Shown in pieces: positions 1 to 8,113 of a stretch of 64,000 bases of DNA (within the stretch, counting starts at the first letter, position 1; each line of letters starts with the position of its first letter). A program made the translations under genes and the position numbers. Origin of the DNA: Rhodothermales bacterium (GTDB lineage: Bacteria > Bacteroidota > Rhodothermia > Rhodothermales > JANQRZ01); NCBI GenBank assembly GCA_039944855.1, contig JBDUXZ010000008.1:1-64000 (forward strand), read 5' to 3'. The notes below the pieces were generated by a model, which worked only from the letters and a program-made list of their open reading frames with translations, had not been told where the DNA came from and made no database searches.

Positions 1-705
1 AACCACGACTACCAATACGAGATGGGGGAGGTGCTCGAAGCCCTGTCGCGTCGGCTTGTCGAGGCGATTGCGGAGTGGATCGGTGGCGTGCCTATACCAA
101 ACCCCGGCCATCTCCCTCTCCTCTTGAGGGTAGAACCCGACTCTAGATTCATCTCTTTTAATTACACGAGCACGCTAGAAAAACTTTACGGCGTCGACCC
201 GCGCCGTGTGCTATACATCCATGGATCGAGCGAATCGGGTGGGGGGCCTATCGTACTGGGACACGGCTGGAAGCAGGAATCCGTCGGGCATTCTGACGAA
301 TGGGATGAGGAACTCCGTGAGCGGGACCCGAGGGTGCAAGAGGGTGAACAAATCATCCAACAGTACTTCCAAGACACGCTCAAGCCGACGGCGGCCATCA
401 TCGAGCAAAACCAGGCTTTTTTCGATTCACTCGCAGGTGTAGGAGAGGTTTACGTCTTAGGCCATGCTCTCTCGCCGGTCGACCTCCCATACTTCAAATC
501 GATCGTAGACGCGACCAGCGGAGCTCCGCCCCGCTGGCTCGTCTCCTATTATGCACCCAGCGAAAAAGAGAGCCACACCGAGGCTCTCCGATCCATCGGA
601 GTCGAGGGAGATCGACTTGACCTTTATCCGATCCGTAAGTTCATCCGTACCTCGTGCGCAGACCGGGTTATCGAAGGGGACCTGAGCACACTCTGGAACG
701 GCTGA
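1..705 (+). CDS. AbiH-family phage abortive-infection protein, C-terminal part (5' end outside window)
   Basis: The frame is open from the first base, so this is the 3' part of a gene entering from the left; the first ATG at 22 is probably internal. Visible AbiH-type motifs are FISFNYTSTLEKLYG, then YIHGSS, then VLGHG, and late VYVLGHALSPVDLPYF. These match the usual order of conserved blocks in AbiH proteins (Pfam AbiH), which are single-protein abortive-infection factors of unsettled biochemistry. The N-terminal nucleotide-binding-like block of the family is not in view. The gene ends 48 bp before the 3' end of a convergent integrase gene. A defence role is family knowledge, not shown here. 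Confidence 0.78.
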   Translation, partial: NHDYQYEMGEVLEALSRRLVEAIAEWIGGVPIPNPGHLPLLLRVEPDSRFISFNYTSTLEKLYGVDPRRVLYIHGSSESGGGPIVLGHGWKQESVGHSDEWDEELRERDPRVQEGEQIIQQYFQDTLKPTAAIIEQNQAFFDSLAGVGEVYVLGHALSPVDLPYFKSIVDATSGAPPRWLVSYYAPSEKESHTEALRSIGVEGDRLDLYPIRKFIRTSCADRVIEGDLSTLWNG

Positions 706-752
706 GGTGTGGCGATAGGCGAGCGGACTGCAACGGCGGGGGGCTTCTCCGG

Positions 753-1784
753 TCAGAGCCCGAGGTCATCGGTGGGGTTCTCGTCGAAGAGCTGCCCCTC
801 GCGGATGTACTCCCGGAGCACGCGCTCGCTCTTGTGCCGGGTGTGCCGCATGATCGAGCGCTCGTGGGCGCCCGCCTTCGCCGCCTGCGTAGCGAACCCG
901 GCGCGGAGCGAATGCCCTGCGTAGGCCGTAGGGTCGAGCCCAGCGCGGCTCGCGGCCCGCTTCACGATGCGCGCCACGGACCCCGGCGCGAGCGCCGTGT
1001 CGCCTACGTTGCCGTGGCGGTCGACGGCACGGAAGAGGGGACCTTCCGTTATTGCAAAAAACCGTATCCACTCCCGCACGGCACGCACCGGGCACGACAA
1101 AGGCCGCTCCCCGTAGTGGATACCCAGCACGGCCCCCGCCCCCTCCTGGTCCGCCTTCGAACGCCGGAGCCGCACACGGAGCCCGTCGGCCCCGAAAGCG
1201 AGGTCACTTACGGTGAGTGCGGCGAGCTCGCTCCGCCGCAGCGCCCCGGCGAACCCGAGCAGCAGTAGGGCGCGGTCGCGCCGCGCGCTCACCGTCGGCT
1301 CCCACGTACCGTCCGGACGCTCTAGCGTTGGCAGCGCCTCGACCATCGCCACGACGTCGGCGGTCAGCGCCGGAGCCACCTTATCCTTCGCCCGCCCGAG
1401 CGTGCGGACGAGCCCGGCCCACACCGAGTGCAGCGGCTCCTCGCGCGTGGAGGCGGGGGAGGGGAGCCCGCTCATCCGGTGCGCCTGGCTGATGGCGGCG
1501 AGCCGCCGCTCCAGCGTCGACACCTTCAGCGCCTCGCTCCCGTCGGAGGGGGCCGCTTTATCCGCTATATATAACGTGACCGTCTCCGGGCTCGCCGGCA
1601 GCGCGTCCCGCCCGTGCTCGCCGCACCACGACCGGAAGCATCGCCAGTCGGCGCGGTAGGCCCGCTTGGTATTCTCGGCCTTCGCTTGCTCTGCAAAGGC
1701 TTGGGCGGTGCTCCTGACGGCCGAGAGCGCGGTCTCAACCGGGTGGCTCAGTTCGCCGTTGTGAACGGGATCAGCTTTGCGCAT
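753..1784 (-). CDS. Tyrosine recombinase / phage-type integrase
   Basis: A 343-residue site-specific recombinase. The N-terminal third is a SAM-like core-binding domain (ENTKRAYRADWRCFRSWC). The catalytic domain shows the first arginine in GALRRSELAALTV, a HSLR box (AGHSLRAGFATQAAKAG), RHTRHKS, and a tyrosine in REYIREG. All catalytic positions therefore look intact. The start at 1784 was chosen because earlier in-frame ATGs (1859, 1817) overlap the upstream gene by more; this one overlaps it by 14 nt. The gene is cotranscribed with and downstream of a large unknown protein. It may move that gene, the neighbouring AbiH or the whole island. No att repeats or tRNA target were recognised nearby. 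Confidence 0.9.
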   Translation of the reverse strand: MRKADPVHNGELSHPVETALSAVRSTAQAFAEQAKAENTKRAYRADWRCFRSWCGEHGRDALPASPETVTLYIADKAAPSDGSEALKVSTLERRLAAISQAHRMSGLPSPASTREEPLHSVWAGLVRTLGRAKDKVAPALTADVVAMVEALPTLERPDGTWEPTVSARRDRALLLLGFAGALRRSELAALTVSDLAFGADGLRVRLRRSKADQEGAGAVLGIHYGERPLSCPVRAVREWIRFFAITEGPLFRAVDRHGNVGDTALAPGSVARIVKRAASRAGLDPTAYAGHSLRAGFATQAAKAGAHERSIMRHTRHKSERVLREYIREGQLFDENPTDDLGL

Positions 1785-3912
1785 CGGTCCAGGTGTGACA
1801 GAAGAAGCGTGCCGCATTAGTGTTAAACGAGAAACCCTCGTCGAGCACGGTGCAACCACACGTCAGATAGTCTTCGCTGCAGATCGTGCATACGACGTCG
1901 TCGAGGATCCAGGATGTCGCGACCGTGATGGCTCCCGATTTGAGCGCGGATTGGAGCACCATAGCACCGGGCGGGGCGGACGCCTTCGTGTCGACCGCGA
2001 TTGACCAGCGAAGTCGTTCCTCCGCCTCGTCGAACCACGTCCGAGCCTGGAACGCCTCGCCGACCACCTCCCGCTCGATGAACAGCCCGCTCGGCGTATC
2101 CAGTACGAGTGGATCGACGTCAGAACAGCTCCGTCCGGACTGGTGCGCTGCGGTTCGCCCCGCCCAGTCGGCGACCTCATCTTGGGTTTGTGGCACGGTG
2201 AACCCGACGGCATCGAGCCAGTCAACGAGATCCGAAACCGGGCCGGCCGCGGAAATAGAGACCTCACGGTCGCCAACGGGGTAGGCGACTGTGAAGGAAA
2301 GCACCGTCCTGCTGTGACGCAATCCATGGGCGTCAGCGCACTCCCGGATGGCCTGGAGAGTGTGGGACACCAACGCCGGATCCTCGACCTCGTGGACTAC
2401 GGGCGTCAGGTTGATGTAGTCGTCTCGGTACTGTACCCACATCTCCTGCGCTGGCAGACCAACGACGCCCCCGTTTCGCTTGATGATCTTCCTGAGGTGC
2501 AGCGTGCCTAGCTCCATCAACGAATGGAGATGCTCTGGGTGCTCAGGGTCTGGGACGAACTGGAATGGACGGAACCACCTGTCGCACCCTGACGGCTCCG
2601 GTCGAGGACGCATCGCTATGCGGACGTACACCCCGTCACCCGGCTGCATCGCGTACGGGACTAAAAGCGACGTCAACTCCCGTTCGTTCGTCACCCTCAT
2701 CACAGGATCCATCTCCACGTCGGCCTCCGAGGGAGCCGAAGGCTCATGGGCCTCGGTGACCCCCTCGGCTCCTTCAAGATCGCCTCGGCCCCCACCGAGG
2801 TACTCGCCCACGAGGTAGTTGTCCCGGTAGTAGTCATTGACGACGCGCTTCCATAGCGCGATGGGGAGAGGGTGGTCGGTCCTCCACAATTTCGTGTACT
2901 CCGTTTGTTTGGGCGCGGCGTCGAGGTTCACGTCGAGCCGCGCCACCATGCCCTCATCGTCGTACATGCGTACGGCGCCGTCCAGGTGCACCACCTCGCC
3001 GGTGGCCTCGCCCACGATCGAGTGGACGTAGCGGCACCCGTACCGGTCACCGACGGCTGCGGACGGCGAGTCGCGTACCTCCTCTACTTCGAGCGTGTGC
3101 TCCCCACCCCGCGAGTACCAAAAAAAGTCGGTGTGGTCGATCTGGCTGAACAGCTTCTCGCGCGGCGTGCTCCCGTGTCGCGTGACACCGGTCGGAATGG
3201 AGGCGAGGTCGTCGGTGAAGGCGGGTCCCCACCAGAACTGGAATTCGGATCGTCGCCCGTAGGTCTCAGCCAGCCCAACCAAGTCCCGGTCCAGCGCGAG
3301 CCGCACCTCGACCCCCTCGGCGAGGAGGAGGTCCATCGTGTCGAAGAACGCGTCGTTGAGCGTGTTATACCGTGAGTACGACCGACGGAAGAAGGGGTGT
3401 GCGAAGACAGCGAGCCCGTCGACGTCGAACACTCCGCCGCCGAGGTGATTCAATCCATTCACGACGACGAGTCCGTCTTTGTCCTCGGACGCGTACAAGT
3501 CGGGGCGCACGTCCCCGAGCAACCCCTCGCGCAAGAGGCACGCGGCGTCGGCGTAGAACAGAGATGCCTCCACGCCTGCATCCGGCATCAGTCGGCGCAA
3601 CTTGCCCTCGTGCGGGCGGCATTCGTCCTCAACCCGTCGAGCGAGGTGGTTGTAAAACCGATTCTTGAGCTCCGTCTTGTCCTCATCGGTCTCCGCGAGG
3701 AGCGACTGCCCGAGTGACCACGTCCGGCCGGGCTCGAAGATGAGCGCGTAGGGCCACGACCAGCCCATGAGACGCTGATGATCGTGGGCGATCAGCTGGG
3801 GGACGCCGTCGTCCCACGACGACCACTGGGCCCCAGCGTAGGCGCCGGCCGTGACCTTGATGCCGTACCGGTTGACAGCGTCGGTCCCATAGGGAAAGAT
3901 GCGTTGCTTCAT
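1771..3912 (-). CDS. Large protein of unknown function (713 aa) beside an integrase and AbiH
   Basis: I do not recognise the family. The start at 3912 (MKQRIFPYGTDAVNRYG) was preferred over 3990 because a strong dyad lies just upstream and would otherwise sit in the coding sequence. There is no signal peptide or clear membrane helix. The protein is rich in Trp, Tyr, His and Asp. Notable stretches are NGLNHLGGGVFDVDG, FAHPFFRRSYSRYNTLND and a C-terminal region with FSFTVAYPVG-like strands. Near the end are two Cys pairs (CTICSEDYLTCGC) that could bind a metal. The 3' end overlaps the integrase gene, suggesting one transcript. Position between an abortive-infection gene and an integrase makes a defence or cargo role possible; this is inference only. 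Confidence 0.65.
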   Translation of the reverse strand: MKQRIFPYGTDAVNRYGIKVTAGAYAGAQWSSWDDGVPQLIAHDHQRLMGWSWPYALIFEPGRTWSLGQSLLAETDEDKTELKNRFYNHLARRVEDECRPHEGKLRRLMPDAGVEASLFYADAACLLREGLLGDVRPDLYASEDKDGLVVVNGLNHLGGGVFDVDGLAVFAHPFFRRSYSRYNTLNDAFFDTMDLLLAEGVEVRLALDRDLVGLAETYGRRSEFQFWWGPAFTDDLASIPTGVTRHGSTPREKLFSQIDHTDFFWYSRGGEHTLEVEEVRDSPSAAVGDRYGCRYVHSIVGEATGEVVHLDGAVRMYDDEGMVARLDVNLDAAPKQTEYTKLWRTDHPLPIALWKRVVNDYYRDNYLVGEYLGGGRGDLEGAEGVTEAHEPSAPSEADVEMDPVMRVTNERELTSLLVPYAMQPGDGVYVRIAMRPRPEPSGCDRWFRPFQFVPDPEHPEHLHSLMELGTLHLRKIIKRNGGVVGLPAQEMWVQYRDDYINLTPVVHEVEDPALVSHTLQAIRECADAHGLRHSRTVLSFTVAYPVGDREVSISAAGPVSDLVDWLDAVGFTVPQTQDEVADWAGRTAAHQSGRSCSDVDPLVLDTPSGLFIEREVVGEAFQARTWFDEAEERLRWSIAVDTKASAPPGAMVLQSALKSGAITVATSWILDDVVCTICSEDYLTCGCTVLDEGFSFNTNAARFFCHTWTDAQS

Positions 3913-3929
3913 GAGGTGAAGGTAACGCC

Positions 3930-3962
3930 TAGCGCCCGATAAGATTCCCTTATCGAACGCTA
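3930..3962. promoter_or_regulatory. 33-bp interrupted dyad upstream of the 713-aa gene
   Basis: The arms are TAGCG-2nt-CGATAAG on the left and CTTATCG-2nt-CGCTA on the right, around a 5-nt centre (ATTCC). That is 12 paired positions with one symmetrical 2-nt interruption. It lies 18 to 50 nt before the chosen start at 3912. This spacing fits an operator or promoter-overlapping regulatory site. A hairpin in the transcript is the alternative, since the loop would carry GGAAT. No poly-T follows, so a terminator is unlikely. From 3963 to 4236 I see no gene. Confidence 0.6.
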
Positions 3963-4236
3963 GAAAATAGCTCCTCTGGACCCCAGGCAAGATCGTCTAA
4001 TCAGGTGTAACAGTCGCGGGCCGACTGCGCATCTCGTAGCGAGAGCTGCTGCCTGCCGAGTGCCCGTTCGCGCTCCTATCTCTTCACAGCGTGACGACGA
4101 GCAGGTCGCCAGCCTGCTTCCACCGCGGCGACGTGGCCGAGACTCCTTGAGCCCTGCGCTAACGCGTCGAGATAGGATAGCGGGCAGATCGGTGCAAAAT
4201 CTCGCAGTCGTGACGATCCTCCTCTTCACCTCCCCG

Positions 4237-4671
4237 CTACTGCGAGGAGACCCGCCCCTCAAACGCCTCCCCGCCCGTCTCTGCTACGGGCACCGTCGTC
4301 ACCAGGTACCGCCGCACGAACACGGCCCCCGTCCGGCGGATCGACTCGAACTCCTCTTTCAGCGGCCCCGCCACGTCCTCGCGCAACCGCGTCGCGATCA
4401 CGTTCGGCGAGAGCATTGGCGATGCCTCCACGTGGACGACCACCACCGAGGGGTACGCCCTCAGAAAGGTGATCTCGCACGCCAGCCCCGCCGCGGTCGC
4501 GCGCATCAGTTTTTCCACCCGAGCATTCGCCGCCGCATCGGCGAAGAACGGCCGGCGACGCCTCGTATAGAAGACGAAGTAGTACTTCACGTAGTGGACG
4601 GCCCACCCGTCGTCACGGAAGTCGGGCGACGGCGGACTCGGTGCGGCAGGAGGATCGGACGTGGCTGTCAT
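4237..4671 (-). CDS. IS200/IS605 TnpA-like (Y1) protein lacking the catalytic HUH and tyrosine residues
   Basis: A 144-residue protein of normal TnpA length. It aligns by eye to IS200 TnpA along its length: HYVKYYFVFYTRRRRPFF near the start, SPMLSPNVIATRLRED where the family has PP.mS...lKG, and VFVRRYLVTTVP where the family has W.rGYfv.TvG. The His-hydrophobic-His site expected just before the SP dipeptide is replaced by Val residues (PSVVVVHVEASP). The C-terminal helix that should carry the nucleophilic Tyr (as in IS200 QDYIKHQ) has none (EAFEGRVSSQ). The reading frame is otherwise uninterrupted, so this looks like a maintained but non-transposing nucleic-acid-binding protein, not decay. 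It is divergent from repA, with a perfect inverted repeat between them. The start at 4671 is the ATG giving family length. Confidence 0.72.
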   Translation of the reverse strand: MTATSDPPAAPSPPSPDFRDDGWAVHYVKYYFVFYTRRRRPFFADAAANARVEKLMRATAAGLACEITFLRAYPSVVVVHVEASPMLSPNVIATRLREDVAGPLKEEFESIRRTGAVFVRRYLVTTVPVAETGGEAFEGRVSSQ

Positions 4672-4775
4672 CGCTCGGGGATTCCAGAGATCAACCCTAT
4701 AAGGTACCTCTTCCTCCACCGTCGCCCCCACTTCAGCCTGGCGAGTACGGCGAAGGCTCCTTGCTAGACACCTCA

Positions 4776-4802
4776 TTGTCAAACAACTTATTTGTTTGAC
4801 AA
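4776..4802. promoter_or_regulatory. Perfect 11-bp inverted repeat between the TnpA-like gene and repA
   Basis: Left arm TTGTCAAACAA, 5-nt centre CTTAT, right arm TTGTTTGACAA. It lies in the AT-richest part of the divergent gap between the TnpA-like gene and repA. The right arm contains a TTGACA hexamer and is followed about 20 nt later by TACCTTTC, which resembles the Bacteroidota -7 element TAnnTTTG, so it may overlap the repA promoter. A second copy with the same 27-bp geometry occurs at 51947-51973. An operator controlling repA, or a hairpin bound by the neighbouring TnpA-like protein, are the readings I favour. The rest of 4672-5044 shows nothing else. Confidence 0.65.
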
Positions 4803-5044
4803 AAATTACCGACCACTCCTTACCTTTCCCCGACCGGCTCTCACGACGAGCCGGGGGCGGTTCGCCGCATGGCCCTGTCATCACAGCGCGGCCGAACTCC
4901 TCGTCGTAAGGAGTCCGACCTCGATTCCATCCACGTCGGGACCCCGAGTCCAGCGACGGTCCGCCGAACGAGCCCTCCGGGATAGGTCGCAGCGGAGGGG
5001 ATGCAGGCGTCGCAGGGTGAGGGTCCGCCTCTACCCCTTCGACC

Positions 5045-6163
5045 ATGAGCCGCCTCTCCCACGTCGGCGACCGCTCCGCCGCCGGACGCGAACCCGCACG
5101 CGCCGCCGACACCCGTAAGGCGAACCGGACCCGCCGCCTCGAACGCATCCTCTCCCTCGGTGCACGCGAGGACGGCGCCGTCGCCATGAACCCGAGCCTC
5201 TTCGTCCAGGCGATGCTCCCCCACCGGGAGGTCTACCTCCTCGACGCCGACGGACGCCCCGTCGAGGCCCGCACGGGGAGCACCCTCGCCGACGGCTCGC
5301 CCGAGACGGTACGCCTCCTCGCCACGCACTACAGCGCCACCAACGGCGAGTTCACCCTCACCGTCCGCGCCGGGATGACGAAGGGGCCGTCGGTCGCGCA
5401 CCCCCAGATCTCCCGCGGCGTCCCCTACGGCGGACTCGCCCGACTCCTCCTCTGCTTCGTCATCACCGAGGCTCGCAAGCAGGGCACCCCCTCCATCGAC
5501 CTCGGCCGCACGCTCACGGCCTTCTGCGAGCGCGTAGACATCACCCCCTCCGGCGGCAACAACGGCCGCATCCGCTACGTCCTCGACCAGCTCCAGCGCC
5601 TCGCCACCTGCGTCGTCACGTTCGAGTGGGAAACCGCAGGGCCGGGCCGCCGCGACCTCCGCGGCGAGAACGTCCTCGTCGTGGACGCCTACCACTTCTG
5701 GCACCAGGCCTCCAGCACAGCGCAGGACATCGGGGGATCGAACGCGATCCGCGAACCCGCCGAGGGCGGCACGATCACGCTCGCGGATAAGTTCTGGAGC
5801 GAGGTCGTCACGTCGTGCTTCCCCCTCGACTTCCGCAAGGCGCAGTTCTTCCGCGCCCACCCCACCGCCTACGACCTCTACCTCTGGCTCACCTACCGCC
5901 TCGGGAGCCTCCAGCGGCAGGGCCGCCCCTCCCTCGCCGTCTCCTACGACGACCTCCACGCCCAGCTTGGCAGCCACTACCGGACCGACGAGCACGGCGC
6001 GCTCACCCGCGCCGGCAAGAGCGAGTTCGGCCGCAGCGTCCGCCACGCCCTCGACACCGTCCGCCAGGCGTGGCCCGAGCTCGACGTCGCGACCCCCCGT
6101 GGCCGCCTCGTCGTCCGCGCCACCGGCCCCGACGTCGAGCACCGCCCGCCCCGGCATCGATGA
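5045..6163 (+). CDS. repA: Plasmid replication initiator, RepA_C family
   Basis: A 372-residue protein. The central and C-terminal parts match the plasmid RepA_C family: ISRGVPYGGLARLLLCFV, then LGRTLTAFCERVDITPSGGNNG, then FWSEVVTSCFPLDFRKAQFF, then PTAYDLYLWLTYRLGSL and a C-terminal winged-helix-like segment ending VATPRGRLVV. This family initiates theta replication of plasmids by binding origin repeats. The gene is preceded by a perfect inverted repeat that could be its operator. No iteron array was found in the flanking 400 bp on either side. The only clear array lies at 50885-51048, so the origin used by this protein is unproven. Confidence 0.85.
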   Translation: MSRLSHVGDRSAAGREPARAADTRKANRTRRLERILSLGAREDGAVAMNPSLFVQAMLPHREVYLLDADGRPVEARTGSTLADGSPETVRLLATHYSATNGEFTLTVRAGMTKGPSVAHPQISRGVPYGGLARLLLCFVITEARKQGTPSIDLGRTLTAFCERVDITPSGGNNGRIRYVLDQLQRLATCVVTFEWETAGPGRRDLRGENVLVVDAYHFWHQASSTAQDIGGSNAIREPAEGGTITLADKFWSEVVTSCFPLDFRKAQFFRAHPTAYDLYLWLTYRLGSLQRQGRPSLAVSYDDLHAQLGSHYRTDEHGALTRAGKSEFGRSVRHALDTVRQAWPELDVATPRGRLVVRATGPDVEHRPPRHR

Positions 6164-6540
6164 GGTGAAGCCACTACAGGACCGCAGGAACGCCCTTACA
6201 ACATCAGGCCCTAGCGTGGGACCCCACTACCAGATAGCGCGGTCCCGAACGCGCATCGACGGGCACCTGGAGCGCCGGGATTGCTGCCGGCCTCACCGAC
6301 CACGTACTTGATTCTCCGAACCTGCCCGCACACGACTCGCGGTGGTCTGTTTCGGTCTTACTCTGAAAGGAGGGAGGGCGTAACGTGGCACCGAACGACT
6401 TCGATTTCGATATCCGACCCGTGCCGGCCACCGCCGCCAGAGCTGTACGGAGTACACGATCAAGCCGGGGAGAAACTGGCCCGGAAGCCCCGTCATCCAT
6501 ACCCGCGACAAGGAGCCTTACCAGAGATCCGATAGCACAT
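6164..6540. other. Gene-free gap after repA
   Basis: About 380 bp without a convincing coding region. It holds a weak inverted pair GGGACC / GGTCCC (around 6219-6246). Part of that (GGGACCCCACTACC) loosely resembles the iteron core found at 50.9 kb but is too diverged to count as a copy. No terminator with a T tract was seen. Confidence 0.4.
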
Positions 6541-7536
6541 TCAGCTGACGACGCTCCAATCCCATCCCGTGTCGCGGACGAGCGCGTGGAGCAACCGACC
6601 TTCTTGGGCGTCCGCTCTCTGGGCCTGGTCAAACTCCCCTGCGTCGACGACAGGGATCCCCGCGTCCGCGAGGTCCTGGAGGCTCGGGTGGGGCAGAGGG
6701 TCGGCGGCGGCGGTGACAAACCCTCGGCGGAGCGTGCCGAGGTAGCCCTCTACGGCGCGGTGGGCGGGGACGAGCACGGCCGGCGCGGGACGCACGTCGG
6801 GCGCGACCGCGTGGGAGAGCAACCCGAGCGCCTCGGCGAAGGCTACGATCGCGGGGCCCGCGGCCGTCCGTCGTTCCGTGCTGTGGAAGTAGTGGACGAC
6901 GGGGTAGGCGAGGTGCCGCTGCGTGTGCATCTCCAGCTCGGGTATGATCTGGCCGAGGTGCTGCTCGAACGACGAGAAGCCGCTGCCGTCCCACGCCGTG
7001 AGGACGATCTCTACGGGCGACCGACCGAGGTCATCGAGGTGGGCGGCGAGCTTCCGCTTCGCCGCCACGGCCGACACCACGGGCACGAGGTACGTGATGG
7101 CGAGGGTGACGACGAAGAGCCCGCTGAGGGCGGCTACGGCCGTCGCGATCTCCCACCCGTCCGTCGTCGGGACGTAGTCCCCGTTCCCCATCGTGAAGAG
7201 GGTGAAGCCTACGAAGTAGACCGTGCTGGCGAGGTCGGCAGGCTCGCCGGTCTGGGCGCGGGCTACCGAGCCGTCGGCGGACTCGAAAACGAGGACCCAC
7301 CCCGTCCAGAGCCCCGCCACCCACCACAGGAAAGCGAGGAAGAGGAGCGCCGGGCCGACGACGGCGAGGAGACGGTGGGTGCCGCCGGCGGCCCGGTGAA
7401 CGGCGAGCGCCAGCGACCACAGCCCCCGCGCCAACCCCTTCGTGACCGGTCCCGCCCCGTGCGGGGCGAGCGTGGTCCAGAGCGCGTCGAGAAGGACCAG
7501 GAGCAGGAGCGCGATGCCCGCGAGGAGTAGCAGCAT
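6541..7536 (-). CDS. Two-TM potassium-channel-like membrane protein (Ion_trans_2 type)
   Basis: A 331-residue protein with N-terminal membrane helices, a re-entrant pore loop and the selectivity-filter-like sequence FTLFTMGNGDYVP, followed by a long helix (VVTLAITYLVPVVSAVAAKRKL). The GNGD filter is a variant of the canonical GYGD, so ion selectivity is uncertain. The cytoplasmic part of about 200 residues contains WDGSGF and VVHYFHSTERRTA, which recur in a truncated paralogue at 49030-49530. The gene is last in a minus-strand run with a cytochrome c (4-nt gap), DUF305 and copper-storage genes. A role in compensating membrane potential during metal stress is speculative. Confidence 0.75.
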   Translation of the reverse strand: MLLLLAGIALLLLVLLDALWTTLAPHGAGPVTKGLARGLWSLALAVHRAAGGTHRLLAVVGPALLFLAFLWWVAGLWTGWVLVFESADGSVARAQTGEPADLASTVYFVGFTLFTMGNGDYVPTTDGWEIATAVAALSGLFVVTLAITYLVPVVSAVAAKRKLAAHLDDLGRSPVEIVLTAWDGSGFSSFEQHLGQIIPELEMHTQRHLAYPVVHYFHSTERRTAAGPAIVAFAEALGLLSHAVAPDVRPAPAVLVPAHRAVEGYLGTLRRGFVTAAADPLPHPSLQDLADAGIPVVDAGEFDQAQRADAQEGRLLHALVRDTGWDWSVVS

Positions 7537-7540
7537 GGGG

Positions 7541-8113
7541 TCAGTGGACGTGGTCGTGTCCGTCGTCAGCGCGGGGCCGGGCCGCGGAGGAGTCCGCGGC
7601 CGTCCCGGACCGAGGGGTTGTCAGGGCCGCATACTCCGCCTCCGTCATCTCCGGGAGCCGCTCGGCGAAAGCGACGATCTCCCAGAGTTCCTCGTCGCTG
7701 TGCGTCGGGCCGAAGGCGGGCATCCCCGCCATCTTGATCCCGTGCGCGATGATCCAGTAGACCTCCTCCGGCTCCCACTCCTCGGCCTCCTCGCTCAGCC
7801 GGGGAGGCTTGGGTGCCATCCCCTCGCCGATCACGCTCCGCTCGTGGCCCGGTGCCCCGTGGCAGGTCTGGCACATCTCGGCGTACGCCACGGCCCCGCG
7901 CGCTACCCGGGCCGAGTCAGCGTAGCCGTCCGGCACGGCGATGTCGCCTGCACGGGCTCGGATCGAGGTCTCGGAGGTAGTGTCGAGGTACCACCGTTCG
8001 AGCGCGCTATGGCCCTCGTCCGCGGCGACATCGTAGAGCCCGGTGTAGGGGAAGACGAGGGCGAGCGCGGTGAGGACGGTGAGCGTGGCGAGGACGGTGA
8101 GGGCATACCGCAT
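7541..8113 (-). CDS. Membrane-anchored c-type cytochrome
   Basis: A 190-residue protein with an N-terminal signal or anchor (MRYALTVLATLTVLTALALV) and one heme c site, CQTCH, preceded by RGAVAYAEM. A plausible axial methionine is in KMAGMPAFG, as in class I cytochromes c. The C-terminus ends in His and Asp (DDGHDHVH), a possible metal-binding tail. It should act on the periplasmic face as an electron carrier. It lies between the channel and the DUF305 gene, whose annotated 3' end overlaps it by about 210 nt, although that overlap may reflect a frameshift in the DUF305 gene. Confidence 0.85.
   Translation of the reverse strand: MRYALTVLATLTVLTALALVFPYTGLYDVAADEGHSALERWYLDTTSETSIRARAGDIAVPDGYADSARVARGAVAYAEMCQTCHGAPGHERSVIGEGMAPKPPRLSEEAEEWEPEEVYWIIAHGIKMAGMPAFGPTHSDEELWEIVAFAERLPEMTEAEYAALTTPRSGTAADSSAARPRADDGHDHVH

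Noticed and set aside
4672-5187. N-terminal extension of the TnpA-like reading frame to 5187
   Set aside because: The extra 170 residues are Arg/Pro/Ser-rich, cross the inverted repeat and overlap repA. The ATG at 4671 gives normal family length.
6215-6246. Sequence resembling the iteron core just after repA
   Set aside because: Only about 11 of 14 positions match, as a single copy and partly palindromic by itself. Not enough to call an iteron.
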